A stretch of 64,000 nucleotides of DNA from Prochlorococcus sp. RS04 (GCF_001989455.1 NZ_CP018346.1:1364001-1428000), one strand, 5' to 3'; positions 40,219-49,298 are shown, counted from the first letter of the stretch. The notes: a model not told the origin generated them from the sequence alone. Program-made: numbers and translations.

Positions 40219-43169
40219 TTTAGTTCTGACTTTTGCTGTTTAAATAAAGTTGCATAACGACCATTTATTTTTATAAGTTCTTCATGAGTTCCTTGCTCTA
40301 CTAGTAGACCTTTGTGCAAAACAAGAATTTTATCTGCATGTATTAAATTTGTTAGACGATGAGTAATAAATAATACAGTTTTGTTTTTAAAAAGATTTGC
40401 CAATTCATTTGTAACCTGATATTCAGTATCAACATCAAGAGAGCTAGTAGCTTCATCTAATATCAACATTTTTGGTTGTTTTAAAACCATTCTTGCAATA
40501 GCAACTCTTTGTCTCTGTCCTCCTGAAAGATTTGATCCTCTTTCACCTACTTTTGTAGAATAGCCGGAAGGTAAATCTTGAATAAAAGAATGAGCACAAG
40601 CAACTTTAGCTGCAGTTTGAATTTCTTCAAATGATGCTTCTGGACGAGCCAAAGCAATATTATCCTTAATAGATCCTTCAAATAGTAAAGAATCCTGAGG
40701 AACTACACCTATTTGAGATCGTAATGAATAAAGATCTACTTTCGATATGTCTGTTTTATCAATTTCAATAAATCCGCCTTTAGGTTCAAAAAGTCTTATT
40801 AGCATTTTTACTAATGTGCTTTTCCCGGAACCACTGCTTCCTACTATTCCAACAAATTCTCCTGGTTGAATTTCAAAATTTATATTTGAAAGTTGAGGAG
40901 GACCAGAATTATCAAATCTAAAATTTACACTTTTGTACTTAACTTGGCCTTTTATAGGAGAAAGAGGAGGAAGATTTTGGCCGGCTATCTCAATTTCTTC
41001 TTTTTGATCAACTACATCAGATAATCTCTCCAGAGAAATAATTGTTTCTTGAAAGTTTTGCCAAAGACTCACAATTCTCAACATTGGCCCAGTGACGTAA
41101 CCTGATAGGATCCGAAAAGCGAATAGTTCTCCTATTGTCATTTGACCCTTTAATACGAGAGTTGCACCTGCCCAAATAACTATGAGTCCAGAAACTTGCT
41201 GTAGAAAATTACTTGCCGCCCCAGCAGAGGTGCTTGTTATTGTATTTTTAAATCCCTCTTTAATTTGACGTTCATAAAATTTCTCCCATCTCCACTCACT
41301 ATATAATTCTATACCTTGCCCTTTTATTGTTTCCATTCCTGAGAGAGTTTCAACTAGATGGCTATTAACTTGAGCACTAGCATTAGCTTTTTTACGAAGC
41401 TGTTCTTTAATAATGGGAGAAATGAAATAAGAAAGAAGAATGAAAAAAGGAAGAACTGCTAAAGAGAAAAAAGTTAATCTTACAGAGTAAACCAGCATGA
41501 CTCCCACATAAATTATAGAAAATGTGGCATCTAAAAAAGCTGTTAATGCAGTCCCAGTAAGAAAACCTCTTATTTTTTCTAGCTCATTAATCCTATTACT
41601 TACTTCACCAACAGGTCTGGTTGAAAAATAATTTAAAGGTAAACGCAATAAGTGATGAATAATTGTTGAACCTAAGGAAATGTCAATCCTATTAGTAGTA
41701 TCTGCAAAAAGATAAGTTCTTAATGAAGATATTACTCCTTGAGCAATCGCCATAATTATTAGAAGAATCCCCAATATATTTAGGCTTGTTATGTTGCCTT
41801 GATTTATAACTGCGTCAATAATTTGCTGGATTAACAAAGGATTAAAAAGACCTAGTAATTGAGCAAAGAAACTAGCTGCTACTACTTGTAAAAGGCTAAA
41901 ACGATGCTTATATATAGAAGGTAAGAACCATTTCCAACCAAAACGTACCTTTGGTGAAAAAGATGTGCGTTCAATGTATAAAACTTTAAAATCTTTTTTA
42001 GTCTTTAAATTAAAAATCTTCTCATTAGACAACCATTTATTTCCTTCTAAAGGATCACCAATAAATGATTTTGCCCCTGATTGTTCCCATATAACTATAG
42101 GTTTATTCTCCATAAAAACTAAACATGGGCAGGGGACTCTTTTTGTTAATTCTTTTTCTTTTGGAGATAGTAATGAGGATTTGAGACCAATAAATTCAGA
42201 AATTGCAGCTACCTGATGAAAATCAATTCTCTTATTTTTATTCAATTTAATTTGCTCTGAAATTACTTTCCTTAATAAGTCTTTTCTAAAAGGTAAATCA
42301 TAAAATTGAGATAACATTCTTAAGCAAGCTAGTGTTTCTTCAAGAAGACCCGTGCCTCTTGAATGTGGATAATTATTATTTTTATTTAGACGGCCATACC
42401 AATCTTCAAGAGCCTCAAATTGAGGATTGCTAGCTTCTCTTTCTGAATTTCGTTTCTGATATTCTTCTTCATAAACATTTTGAGTATATTTTTCTTTAAA
42501 AGTACTTAATTTTTTTTGTAAATCTAAAGATATGGGAATTAATCTTGCCGGAATTGAGCCCTCTACGTTGTATTGCAGTGGTGAATTCAAAAAATATCCA
42601 CAATTTAAATTCTCAATATTAGAGCTACTAATCATTAATCTCCCCTGATTTTGATTTAAGTAATTTTCTCCAGGGTCAGCATTTATAATTTTTATTGAAT
42701 TAGAAAGTTCTTTTTCTAACAACTTTAATAAAGTTTTAGATTCAAATTTTTGAAAATCGCTATTATTTTTTAATGCGCTGTAAAACTCAATTAAATCAAC
42801 TGTTAAAAAGGAGTTTAAGAAATCTTTTTCTTTTAAGATTAATTTTAAAAATTTATTTGCAGGGAAAAGCCATCCGCTTACATTATCTGAGGCGGCTATG
42901 GAATGATCTAAAACGCCTCTTAATAATTGAACCGCTCCAATATATTTACCTTCACTAAATGTTTTTAGAGTAAAAATTTCCCCGCTATTACTTTTAACTA
43001 ATAAACGTAATTTCCCCTTTAAAATAAAAAATAAACCTGGAACATCTTGATTAAAATCACAGAGTTTTTCACCTGGTTCAAGGCTTAATGGTACCAAATG
43101 ATCAGAAATCGATTCTAAGATTTCAATTCTTAAATTAAAATAATTTTTTAAAAATTCAGTTTTACTCAA
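40215..43169 (-). CDS. Type I secretion ABC exporter with cNMP-binding and C39-like domains
   Basis: 984 residues: a cyclic-nucleotide-binding-like domain (about 15-130), a C39 peptidase-like domain (about 275-395) without an obvious catalytic Cys and so probably substrate-docking, six membrane helices (about 420-700), and an NBD. The NBD has Walker A GIVGSSGSGKSTL, signature LSGGQRQRVAIAR, Walker B MLILDEATSSLD and the ITHRL switch. This SunT/HlyB-like layout is common in cyanobacteria. It should export the RTX protease. Confidence 0.93.
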   Translation of the reverse strand: MSKTEFLKNYFNLRIEILESISDHLVPLSLEPGEKLCDFNQDVPGLFFILKGKLRLLVKSNSGEIFTLKTFSEGKYIGAVQLLRGVLDHSIAASDNVSGWLFPANKFLKLILKEKDFLNSFLTVDLIEFYSALKNNSDFQKFESKTLLKLLEKELSNSIKIINADPGENYLNQNQGRLMISSSNIENLNCGYFLNSPLQYNVEGSIPARLIPISLDLQKKLSTFKEKYTQNVYEEEYQKRNSEREASNPQFEALEDWYGRLNKNNNYPHSRGTGLLEETLACLRMLSQFYDLPFRKDLLRKVISEQIKLNKNKRIDFHQVAAISEFIGLKSSLLSPKEKELTKRVPCPCLVFMENKPIVIWEQSGAKSFIGDPLEGNKWLSNEKIFNLKTKKDFKVLYIERTSFSPKVRFGWKWFLPSIYKHRFSLLQVVAASFFAQLLGLFNPLLIQQIIDAVINQGNITSLNILGILLIIMAIAQGVISSLRTYLFADTTNRIDISLGSTIIHHLLRLPLNYFSTRPVGEVSNRINELEKIRGFLTGTALTAFLDATFSIIYVGVMLVYSVRLTFFSLAVLPFFILLSYFISPIIKEQLRKKANASAQVNSHLVETLSGMETIKGQGIELYSEWRWEKFYERQIKEGFKNTITSTSAGAASNFLQQVSGLIVIWAGATLVLKGQMTIGELFAFRILSGYVTGPMLRIVSLWQNFQETIISLERLSDVVDQKEEIEIAGQNLPPLSPIKGQVKYKSVNFRFDNSGPPQLSNINFEIQPGEFVGIVGSSGSGKSTLVKMLIRLFEPKGGFIEIDKTDISKVDLYSLRSQIGVVPQDSLLFEGSIKDNIALARPEASFEEIQTAAKVACAHSFIQDLPSGYSTKVGERGSNLSGGQRQRVAIARMVLKQPKMLILDEATSSLDVDTEYQVTNELANLFKNKTVLFITHRLTNLIHADKILVLHKGLLVEQGTHEELIKINGRYATLFKQQKSELK

Positions 43170-43179
43170 AATTTTATCA

Positions 43180-43890
43180 TTATTGAATATTTGTTCTTAA
43201 AGAATTTTTTTTGATGAAACTATCAATAGAATTATTCAAAAAAACTCCTCCAAGTTCTAAAGCTAATTTGTTAATTATTTCATCATTAAGTGAGGTATTT
43301 AACAATTTTTCTTTCCTAATAATAACCCACCAGTTATCAATCATTCTTGGAGAGCAGAGTTTACCTTCTTCACTTATTTGAAGTAAATGAGCTAGTAAAG
43401 GGTGAGCATTACCTAGAGGAACTGGTCCTATATGTCCATTTGTTTTCTTTTCTATCCCCTCTGAATATTTAGATGCAATATCTTCAAATGTTTCTTCTTC
43501 TTCTTTGATTCTTAGAAATAATTCATTCGCTAAATTTTGATTTTTAACTCGAATAATTGAATATTCAATCATGTCTAAATAAGATTTTCTTTCTAAATAA
43601 TAATTTGATATTTTATCTTCAAAATTGTTGACGCACCAAAATGACCATTGCCATTTTCTTACAATAAAAACTTCCCATTTTTCATCTATTAGCCCATTTA
43701 AAATTTTCCAAGAATTTAAAGCTTCTTCCGATTCGATTTTATTGAAACGACACCATTGCTTTACTAAATTATTAAATTCATCTTGATTAGGTAAACGAAT
43801 AGATGAAATATTTTCATCGATAATCTCTTCTGCTTTTATCTGTCTAAGCAATCCCCAAGATGCAATTTTTTTATAAAAAGAATTTTCCAT
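43180..43890 (-). CDS. Parvulin-type peptidyl-prolyl isomerase-like protein
   Basis: 236 residues. The C-terminal half matches a PpiC/rotamase core (EETFEDIASKYSEGIEKKTN ... GHIGPVPLGNAHPLLAHLLQ). No signal peptide, so it is probably cytosolic. Such genes often accompany cyanobacterial HlyB-type exporters and may keep substrates export-competent. It lies 10 bp upstream of the ABC gene; first of the operon. Confidence 0.8.
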   Translation of the reverse strand: MENSFYKKIASWGLLRQIKAEEIIDENISSIRLPNQDEFNNLVKQWCRFNKIESEEALNSWKILNGLIDEKWEVFIVRKWQWSFWCVNNFEDKISNYYLERKSYLDMIEYSIIRVKNQNLANELFLRIKEEEETFEDIASKYSEGIEKKTNGHIGPVPLGNAHPLLAHLLQISEEGKLCSPRMIDNWWVIIRKEKLLNTSLNDEIINKLALELGGVFLNNSIDSFIKKNSLRTNIQ

Positions 43891-44046
43891 TTTTAAATAA
43901 TTGTGGAAAAAGAATTTTTGAATTTTAAACTATATATACTAAGTTAAACTTGTTTTAATAATTTTACTTTGAAACTATTGATTACCTAGATACCTGGGTA
44001 TGAACAAATAACTAAAGAGTATATTTGTGATTAATTGCTATGGCTA

Positions 44047-44089
44047 TCGGAGCGATAGAATTAGAACCTTCGACCTAGTGCTCCCAAAG
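44047..44089 (-). repeat. Degraded 3' tRNA-Pro fragment (copy C)
   Basis: Minus strand: CCTTTGGGAGCACTAGGTCG then AAGGTTCTAATTCTATCGCT. It aligns with the other fragments over about 43 bp but has lost the conserved TTCGAAT (TTCTAAT here) and several stem pairs, so it is the oldest-looking copy. Confidence 0.7.
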
Positions 44090-44264
44090 GACTCGATCTA
44101 TCAAATGAGATTCCCTTTAAATCCTAGTAATAGACAAAAATATCTACAGGTAATGGAAGTACTTTGAGACTCAATATAGGTAAATCTTCGAAGATTATAG
44201 AAGGTCTTTATAGATTCTAGATCCCCCTAGAGATCCTTTGGCTTATGAGACTGAAAGACAACAA

Positions 44265-44352
44265 AAAAGCGAGTTGGGAGACTAGTTAGTATAACTTGGT
44301 TTTTAAGAGTCGGGGCGACAGGATTCGAACCTGCGACCTAGTGCTCCCAAAG
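44265..44352 (-). repeat. 3' tRNA-Pro fragment with decayed terminator (copy D)
   Basis: The core at 44310-44352 is identical to copy A through the T-arm. The adjacent downstream DNA (ACTTGGTTTTTAAGAG and a GAGTTGGGAGACT relic of the hairpin) aligns with copies A and E. Left boundary of the inverse-autotransporter module. Confidence 0.85.
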
Positions 44353-44418
44353 AACACGCACAAACAAGGCTATAATTGAGACTTATTGCTATGTCAAGAC
44401 TTTAAAGAAATAAAGTGC

Positions 44419-44466
44419 GGACTAATTTGGACTAATATGTTTTGTTTTGGGTGTGTTTTGGGTGCA
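44419..44466. repeat. Direct repeats GGACTAAT (x2) and TTTTGGGTG (x2)
   Basis: GGACTAAT at 44419 and 44429 (10-bp period). TTTTGGGTGTG at 44445-44455 and TTTTGGGTGCA at 44456-44466 (11-bp period). The second pair matches the repeats at the other end of the module (46602-46623). Confidence 0.8.
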
Positions 44467-44488
44467 TTGATATTTAAGTTTAGAAATA

Positions 44489-45361
44489 TTAGAAGGTCTC
44501 AAAAACCGGCTTAAATGGCATAGATCCGAAATTATAGGGTTCTCCATTTACAAATTCAATGCCATATCCAATATCAGTAACTGCAAGTTGCATTTCTAAA
44601 CCATTAGTTGAATTATTTATTACGACTGGGGTACCAGAATTTGTCTCAAAGACACCTATAAGTCTTTCTACTTCACCTGTATTTGTGGCTGTAGTTAAAT
44701 TTGCATCAGCCGCTGTGAGAAGAGCTGATACTTTACCTCCCCCATCCATTGTCGCAGGAGCAAAGTAGGCACTAAAACTACCATCTCCAAAATCATCAAG
44801 AGTCTCAGTATGATCTTGTGCTGTACAGAAACCTGATGCTGCTGTTGTTCCTGCTGTACTATCTCCATTAGTATCTGAGCAATACTTAACTTCGTCTCCT
44901 GATCCATTTAGAATACTAACACTACCTCTTAAACCAAAAGTATTCGTAATAATAATGTATGCATGTGTATATGTATTTGATGCGGGTCTTCCATCCATTT
45001 CAGGTAAAGAAACAATATTATTAGCCAAATCAGCAGTTACTCCTGTACTTGTCATTGTTACTACACAATCATTTTTGCTAAATGTTCTTGGCGAACCTGT
45101 CTGAATTGGTTGAGCAGTACATAATCCTAATTCGTGGATTGTAATTTCAAACCTTTCAGGCGTATCACTGCAAAATGTCATTGAATTACCAATTTGTGCC
45201 GCTGTTTTTTGATATTTGCCATCAACTTTTTCCCCAATCGCAGTTGTACATTTTTGGGTGGAACTAGCTTTGGCAACATCTTGAAAAGCTGTAAAACCAA
45301 ATAACCCAAATCCAATTGCAATTGAGTTGATGTTTTTTAGAAGATTTTGTTTGAATTTCAT
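44489..45361 (-). CDS. Secreted Cys-containing protein, 290 aa, partner of the barrel gene
   Basis: A signal peptide (about 1-32, ending FQDVAKAS) is followed by a Thr/Gly/Asp-rich beta-type mature protein. Its Cys residues (STQKCTTA, MTFCSDT, GLCTAQ, DCVVTM, KYCSDT, GFCTAQ) could form three disulphides. The repeated FCTAQ/LCTAQ motif is notable. Encoded just after the inverse-autotransporter barrel, so it may be displayed through or by it. No known domain recognised. Confidence 0.7.
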   Translation of the reverse strand: MKFKQNLLKNINSIAIGFGLFGFTAFQDVAKASSTQKCTTAIGEKVDGKYQKTAAQIGNSMTFCSDTPERFEITIHELGLCTAQPIQTGSPRTFSKNDCVVTMTSTGVTADLANNIVSLPEMDGRPASNTYTHAYIIITNTFGLRGSVSILNGSGDEVKYCSDTNGDSTAGTTAASGFCTAQDHTETLDDFGDGSFSAYFAPATMDGGGKVSALLTAADANLTTATNTGEVERLIGVFETNSGTPVVINNSTNGLEMQLAVTDIGYGIEFVNGEPYNFGSMPFKPVFETF

Positions 45362-45403
45362 CGTGATAGTTTTTGTGGATTTTTAAAATTTAGTTTTTAA
45401 GGT

Positions 45404-46519
45404 TTAGACTCCTTTAGCTCTATTCTGGAAACTACCAGTTGATCTTTCTAGAAGAACATCGTACTTCCGTTTTACTGGTTGAGTCATTTGAGTGATCATA
45501 TTTTTCTTATAATCTTTTTTGCCAAATGCCACTGGACTACCCGTAAGATTCACTCTTAATCCAAAGAATGTTTCATCTGTCCCTGGAAGAGAAGTGTTTA
45601 CCGTGGTTGATGCAGCAGATATTTCATTGGATACATAAGCTTCTAAGCCAACATGAGGCGTAGCCTGCCAACTAACAGAACCTTCTAATCCAGAATTGTC
45701 CTGTGTATTTTTATAGTCCCAGTTGAACCCTCTTACAAAGAAAGCAAGTTGCGGATTATTAGGGAGCCTGTAACCTAGCTCAACATCCCAACCATCAACG
45801 ACTCTTTCCTTGTAAGAAACACCTTTTACAGTTACATCTTTTTCATTAGTTATGGCCATATACCAGTTATTTCTAAGTTCAAAATCTTTCCAGAGATATT
45901 CTCCTCCAAGTCCAAGTCTGCTATGAGCATCACTATAATCTGTCATTCTGTAGTCCCAGAATGCATTCGCTCCTAACATTGATACATCATTGGGACGATG
46001 TCTAATCCCTAAACCAAAGTTAGTAGTGGCACCCTCTGCATTAGTTGCAGTTGCTAATCTTGCTTGAGAGAAAGCAAGTGTTTTAATATCACCCTCATCA
46101 TCTTTTGCCAGTTCTCCAAGTTTCATCAAACTATTTAAAGAGAAACTTGTATCAGATTCTGTTCCTCCTCCAATTCTGACAGAGGTCTGGGCAAAAAATG
46201 GAATACTTTGAATCGAATTATTAGCTGTTGAATTTACAAAGTCATATCCGGCATCAGCTAATATTTTTTTACCATCACTAAACATCAAATCAGTATATTG
46301 ACTGCCTTCTGCTCCTTGGTTCATTAAGGGCACAAACTTAGTTGAATAAGTTGCTGCTTTGATTATGTATTCGTCTAATTTATCTTTGGGTTCATAAATA
46401 TTTTGCGTGTTTGCAGATTGATCAAATTTGATTTCTTCAAATTTGTATTCGTTAGCAGAAACAGAAAGAATAGAAGCAAAAGCTAAGGGGATAAGAGGTA
46501 GAGCTTTAAGTATTTTCAC
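45404..46519 (-). CDS. Inverse-autotransporter (intimin/invasin-type) beta-barrel without passenger
   Basis: 371 residues with a signal peptide (about 1-22). The body matches the inverse-autotransporter barrel family: LGANAFWDYRMTDYSDAHSR, LGLGGEYLWKDFELRNNWYM, WDVELGYRLPNNPQLAFFVR, and the closing KRKYDVLLERS. In intimin and invasin this barrel is followed by Ig-like passenger domains. Here the protein stops about 15 residues later, so it is a stand-alone outer-membrane barrel. The partner at 44489 may replace the passenger. Confidence 0.82.
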   Translation of the reverse strand: MKILKALPLIPLAFASILSVSANEYKFEEIKFDQSANTQNIYEPKDKLDEYIIKAATYSTKFVPLMNQGAEGSQYTDLMFSDGKKILADAGYDFVNSTANNSIQSIPFFAQTSVRIGGGTESDTSFSLNSLMKLGELAKDDEGDIKTLAFSQARLATATNAEGATTNFGLGIRHRPNDVSMLGANAFWDYRMTDYSDAHSRLGLGGEYLWKDFELRNNWYMAITNEKDVTVKGVSYKERVVDGWDVELGYRLPNNPQLAFFVRGFNWDYKNTQDNSGLEGSVSWQATPHVGLEAYVSNEISAASTTVNTSLPGTDETFFGLRVNLTGSPVAFGKKDYKKNMITQMTQPVKRKYDVLLERSTGSFQNRAKGV

Positions 46520-46601
46520 TAATTAAAATTTTTTTAAAAAAAATACCATACTTTGAAACTGATTTTCTACAAAAATATGGAAAATCATAAATGAATATAC
46601 G

Positions 46602-46623
46602 TTTTTGGTGCATTTTGGGTGCA
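46602..46623. repeat. Direct repeat TTTTGGTGCA/TTTTGGGTGCA, 11-bp period
   Basis: TTTTTGGTGCA at 46602-46612 and TTTTGGGTGCA at 46613-46623. Mirrors the pair at 44445-44466 at the other end of the same module. Confidence 0.8.
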
Positions 46624-46674
46624 ACCTTTTTTAGGTTTAATTTATTATAGGCTGAGACTTACTGCTATAACTGA

Positions 46675-46755
46675 TCGGGGCGACAGGATTCGAACCTGCG
46701 ACCTAGTGCTCCCAAAGCACCCGCTACGCAAAATGCGACAGCCCCCATGAGAAAC
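46675..46755 (-). pseudogene. tRNA-Pro relic with partial 5' half (copy F)
   Basis: The 3' half (46675-46719) is identical to copies A and E. Unlike them it continues on the minus strand into TCGC-attttgcgta-GCGG, which could be a D-arm, and a GGGGGC run resembling an acceptor strand. The spacing between D and anticodon arms is two bases short and two acceptor pairs mismatch, so it is probably a decayed full-length tRNA rather than a working one. Confidence 0.55.
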
Positions 46756-46849
46756 AAGTGAGGCTATAGCTTATTAGTTGCTATTAAAAGAAAATTGATG
46801 AGTCTTAAAAAGTAGCAATATATAGCAAGGTGGTGCATAAATAAGCAAA

Positions 46850-46871
46850 ATCTCGCTCAAATCTCGCTCAC
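46850..46871. repeat. Direct repeat ATCTCGCTCA, 11-bp period
   Basis: ATCTCGCTCAA at 46850-46860 and ATCTCGCTCAC at 46861-46871. Same octamer (CTCGCTCA) as at 49367-49385. Confidence 0.85.
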
Positions 46872-46915
46872 AAGCAACCTAGTGCCCTATGAGCACTAGC
46901 TCGTAGAATTTAGAA

Positions 46916-46965
46916 ATTATTGATTGACATTCGATCTAAAATAAGGGGCAATTAGCTTTTTTTTT
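46916..46965 (+). promoter_or_regulatory. Recurring promoter/leader cassette (copy 2)
   Basis: ATTGATTGACATTCGATCTA then AAATAAGGGGCAATTAGC and nine T directly before ATG at 46966. Same order and spacing as copies at 34661 and 51862, in front of an unrelated gene. Confidence 0.6.
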
Positions 46966-47652
46966 ATGGATAAAAAGTGGAAGCAGTCTGAATTAAATAG
47001 AATTTACAGAGATCATCCAGAATTAAAACCTTTACCTGTTAAAAGCTTAGATATAGTTGTAATTGAATTTCTTAAATTACATGAAGTTGAGGTTATGCCA
47101 CCGAAAAATAGTAGAGCAGGTGGAGCAATCGCAGGAGCTATAACTGGTGCATTTGGACCAGATGTTGGTGGAGATGCTTTTTTAATACAAGGACAAAACA
47201 AACAAACAAAGTTACAAGAATGGACTTCTTGGAAACAATGGGCTTTAAGTCATAAGGATTTTCCTGAATTTAAGAAGAAATTAACTGGGGGAGCCGTTGA
47301 AAAAAATGAAGAAATTGAACGAAATTTATACGAACCAGAATTTGTTAAAAAATGGACAGCTTATTTCAAGGAATATGAAGCTAAAGAATATGAAAGAAAG
47401 ACTAAAGAAAATAAGAGCAGAAGTGTATCTCTTTTTATATTGTTAGCAATTTTTGTGGGAGTAATCGGCATAGCTCCAGAACTAGAAAGAAATTTCGGAA
47501 ATAATAGAATGAATGAATATATTAAAAAAAATAAAGGTGATACACCAATAAGAAAAATTGATCCATCATCTTTTAATAACGAAAAAAAAGCAGGTTCCAA
47601 AAAGGTTAATTGCAATTCTCCTGTTTGGAAAAAGAAACCTATCTGTAATTAA
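46966..47652 (+). CDS. Membrane protein with Cys motif at C-terminus, 228 aa
   Basis: A soluble N-terminal part includes a Gly/Ala-rich segment (AGGAIAGAITGAFGPDVGGD, about 51-70) that could insert in a membrane. A TM helix lies at about 152-170 (VSLFILLAIFVGVIGIAPEL), and a linker ends in VNCNSPVWKKKPICN. The NC..PVWK...C ending is shared with the next gene's product. The stop overlaps that gene's ATG (TAATG). Function unknown. Confidence 0.65.
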   Translation: MDKKWKQSELNRIYRDHPELKPLPVKSLDIVVIEFLKLHEVEVMPPKNSRAGGAIAGAITGAFGPDVGGDAFLIQGQNKQTKLQEWTSWKQWALSHKDFPEFKKKLTGGAVEKNEEIERNLYEPEFVKKWTAYFKEYEAKEYERKTKENKSRSVSLFILLAIFVGVIGIAPELERNFGNNRMNEYIKKNKGDTPIRKIDPSSFNNEKKAGSKKVNCNSPVWKKKPICN

Positions 47653-48392
47653 TGAAACGCTTACTACTCCCACTACTAGCAGCCCTCGCTTTACCTACTG
47701 CTGTTAATGCAAATGTAGATCCAAAAGTCGCTGAAATGTGTATGAAAGCAGTTGATTTTCAAGGTTGCGTTAATGCAATGACTGGGGTTAATAAAAATGC
47801 AAAAAATAAGGAAGAATTATTAAATGAAATTAGAAAACTTCCTTCGAGAATCTCAAATACTTCACTAAGAGATTTATCAGGAGAGACTAGATCATTTAGA
47901 GATAAATTAGCACTTAGTTCTCCAGAAGAAGTAGGTTTGGAACTCTTCGAAAATGCTAAAAAGCTTGAATCAGCTATCGATATTCTTTACAGCACATGGC
48001 AAAGAAAAATAGAGATTCAAAGTAGTGAATGGCTAAAATGGAGTCCTCAAAAAAACTATGAAACAGGACAAAGATTAAATAGAATTTTTGGAGGGTTAAC
48101 TTTAGATATAAGATGTACAAGATATGGCTTTGTTATACAAGGTCAAGACATTACTTTTGCTGTAAGACTTTTAATTAATACCATTGCAAAAGAAATGGCT
48201 AATTCTGAAGGTAAATATTATATTTCTCAAGAAACCTATAAAATCCCTGCCACAGCTGAAATATTTTGTCCAGGAGATCCTAGAAGACCCGTTAAAGTTA
48301 GGAAAGAGGTAGAAGAATCTACTAAGCCCAAAAAACCGAATTGCCCTAATCCTGTATGGAAAGTTTCAGGACAAAAATATGTTTGTGAATAA
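47652..48392 (+). CDS. Secreted protein, MKRLL-type signal, 246 aa
   Basis: A signal peptide (MKRLLLPLLAALALPTAVNA, cleaved after residue 20) is followed by an N-terminal motif MCMKAVDFQGCVNAMTG that is also seen in the PDZ protein at 52221 (CLEARDYAGCVN). A helical-beta domain follows and the end is PNCPNPVWKVSGQKYVCE, matching the C-terminal motif of the upstream gene. Periplasmic or cell-surface; function unknown. Confidence 0.7.
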   Translation: MKRLLLPLLAALALPTAVNANVDPKVAEMCMKAVDFQGCVNAMTGVNKNAKNKEELLNEIRKLPSRISNTSLRDLSGETRSFRDKLALSSPEEVGLELFENAKKLESAIDILYSTWQRKIEIQSSEWLKWSPQKNYETGQRLNRIFGGLTLDIRCTRYGFVIQGQDITFAVRLLINTIAKEMANSEGKYYISQETYKIPATAEIFCPGDPRRPVKVRKEVEESTKPKKPNCPNPVWKVSGQKYVCE

Positions 48393-48842
48393 ATGAAACG
48401 CTTACTACTTGCACCGCTGCTAATTACTCTCTCAATTCTAAATATAGGATTTATTGGAAAGCCTAAATTGGAAGTTTTATATTGTGATCAAGAAAAATAT
48501 ATGAAAGCAAGTATTGAAGAAATGTGGGAAAATTTTCCTTGGATCTATGACAATAAAAATGGAAAACTTTATAAATATGATTCTTTTTTGAATGAAATAA
48601 ATTTTATGGAAACCGATAAGGTTGGGGATAGTTTATATACTTTTGAGTCAAGACTTGATGGTAAGATTTTAAAAATTAAAGAAACAGAGACTAGTTACGG
48701 ATATGTATTAGATGACAGGAGATATATCATTGATATTAAAGAAAAAAAATCAACTCATTACCCTGTAGATAATCCTGAGAGAAAGTATATAAACCGTTGT
48801 ATTAAATTAGATTTGCCAAAAGGGGTAAAAATAAATTATTAA
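48393..48842 (+). CDS. Secreted protein, MKRLLLAPLL-type signal, 149 aa
   Basis: The signal peptide (about 1-22) has a DNA start nearly identical to the orphan copies at 28743 and 48843. The mature domain is beta-rich with YNDKNG-like turns and Cys at VLYCDQEKY and NRCIKLD. The ATG abuts the previous stop. Function unknown. Confidence 0.65.
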   Translation: MKRLLLAPLLITLSILNIGFIGKPKLEVLYCDQEKYMKASIEEMWENFPWIYDNKNGKLYKYDSFLNEINFMETDKVGDSLYTFESRLDGKILKIKETETSYGYVLDDRRYIIDIKEKKSTHYPVDNPERKYINRCIKLDLPKGVKINY

Positions 48843-48884
48843 ATGAAACGCTTACTACTTGCACCTTTAATAGTTAATAATTGA
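48843..48884 (+). other. Orphan signal-peptide start, 13 codons
   Basis: Immediately after the 149-aa gene's stop: ATGAAACGCTTACTACTTGC... encoding MKRLLLAPLIVNN then TGA. Near-identical in length and end to the copy at 28743. Confidence 0.55.
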
Positions 48885-48932
48885 CAGCCAACTAAAAGAG
48901 AATCATCTACTATTAATAAAAATTAAATTTAA

Positions 48933-49298
48933 ATGAAAAAAACTATTTTAATTGGTTTAATTGCTGGCATTGCTGGGCTTGCAATTGGTTATAAAGTCCC
49001 AAAAGACAAGAATGCTGGTTATGTAATGATTTCTGGAAGGATTACAAATCCAGAACAAGCAGGTAAATACTTTGCAAAAGTAAATGATGTAGTTGTTAAA
49101 GGTTGTGGAGCAAAAACATTAACAGTTGATTATGAAACAGATGTTAGAGAGGGATACGATGGACCGTTTTCAGTACTCGCACAATTTCCAAGCAAAAAGG
49201 CAGCACAAGATTGCTATGAAGGTGATTATCAAAATATTATTCCTTTAAGAAAAGGAGCTATAGATATGAACTTTAGAATAGTTGAGAGAAATAGATAA
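48933..49298 (+). CDS. Exported DUF1330-like protein, 121 aa
   Basis: A signal or anchor (MKKTILIGLIAGIAGLAIGY) is followed by a DUF1330-like ferredoxin fold: GYVMISGRITNPEQAGKYFA, VDYETDVREGYDGPFSVLAQ, FPSKKAAQDCYEGDYQNIIP. This family is usually cytosolic, so the export signal is unusual. Last gene of the exported-protein module. Confidence 0.75.
   Translation: MKKTILIGLIAGIAGLAIGYKVPKDKNAGYVMISGRITNPEQAGKYFAKVNDVVVKGCGAKTLTVDYETDVREGYDGPFSVLAQFPSKKAAQDCYEGDYQNIIPLRKGAIDMNFRIVERNR

Larger units (their letters stand above)
44310..46719. mobile_element. tRNA-bounded module: inverse autotransporter and secreted partner
   Basis: Runs from tRNA fragment D to fragment F, with matching TTTTGGGTGCA direct repeats just inside each end (44445-44466 and 46602-46623). 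Contains two minus-strand exported-protein genes and no recombinase of its own, like a satellite or cargo unit. Confidence 0.65.
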
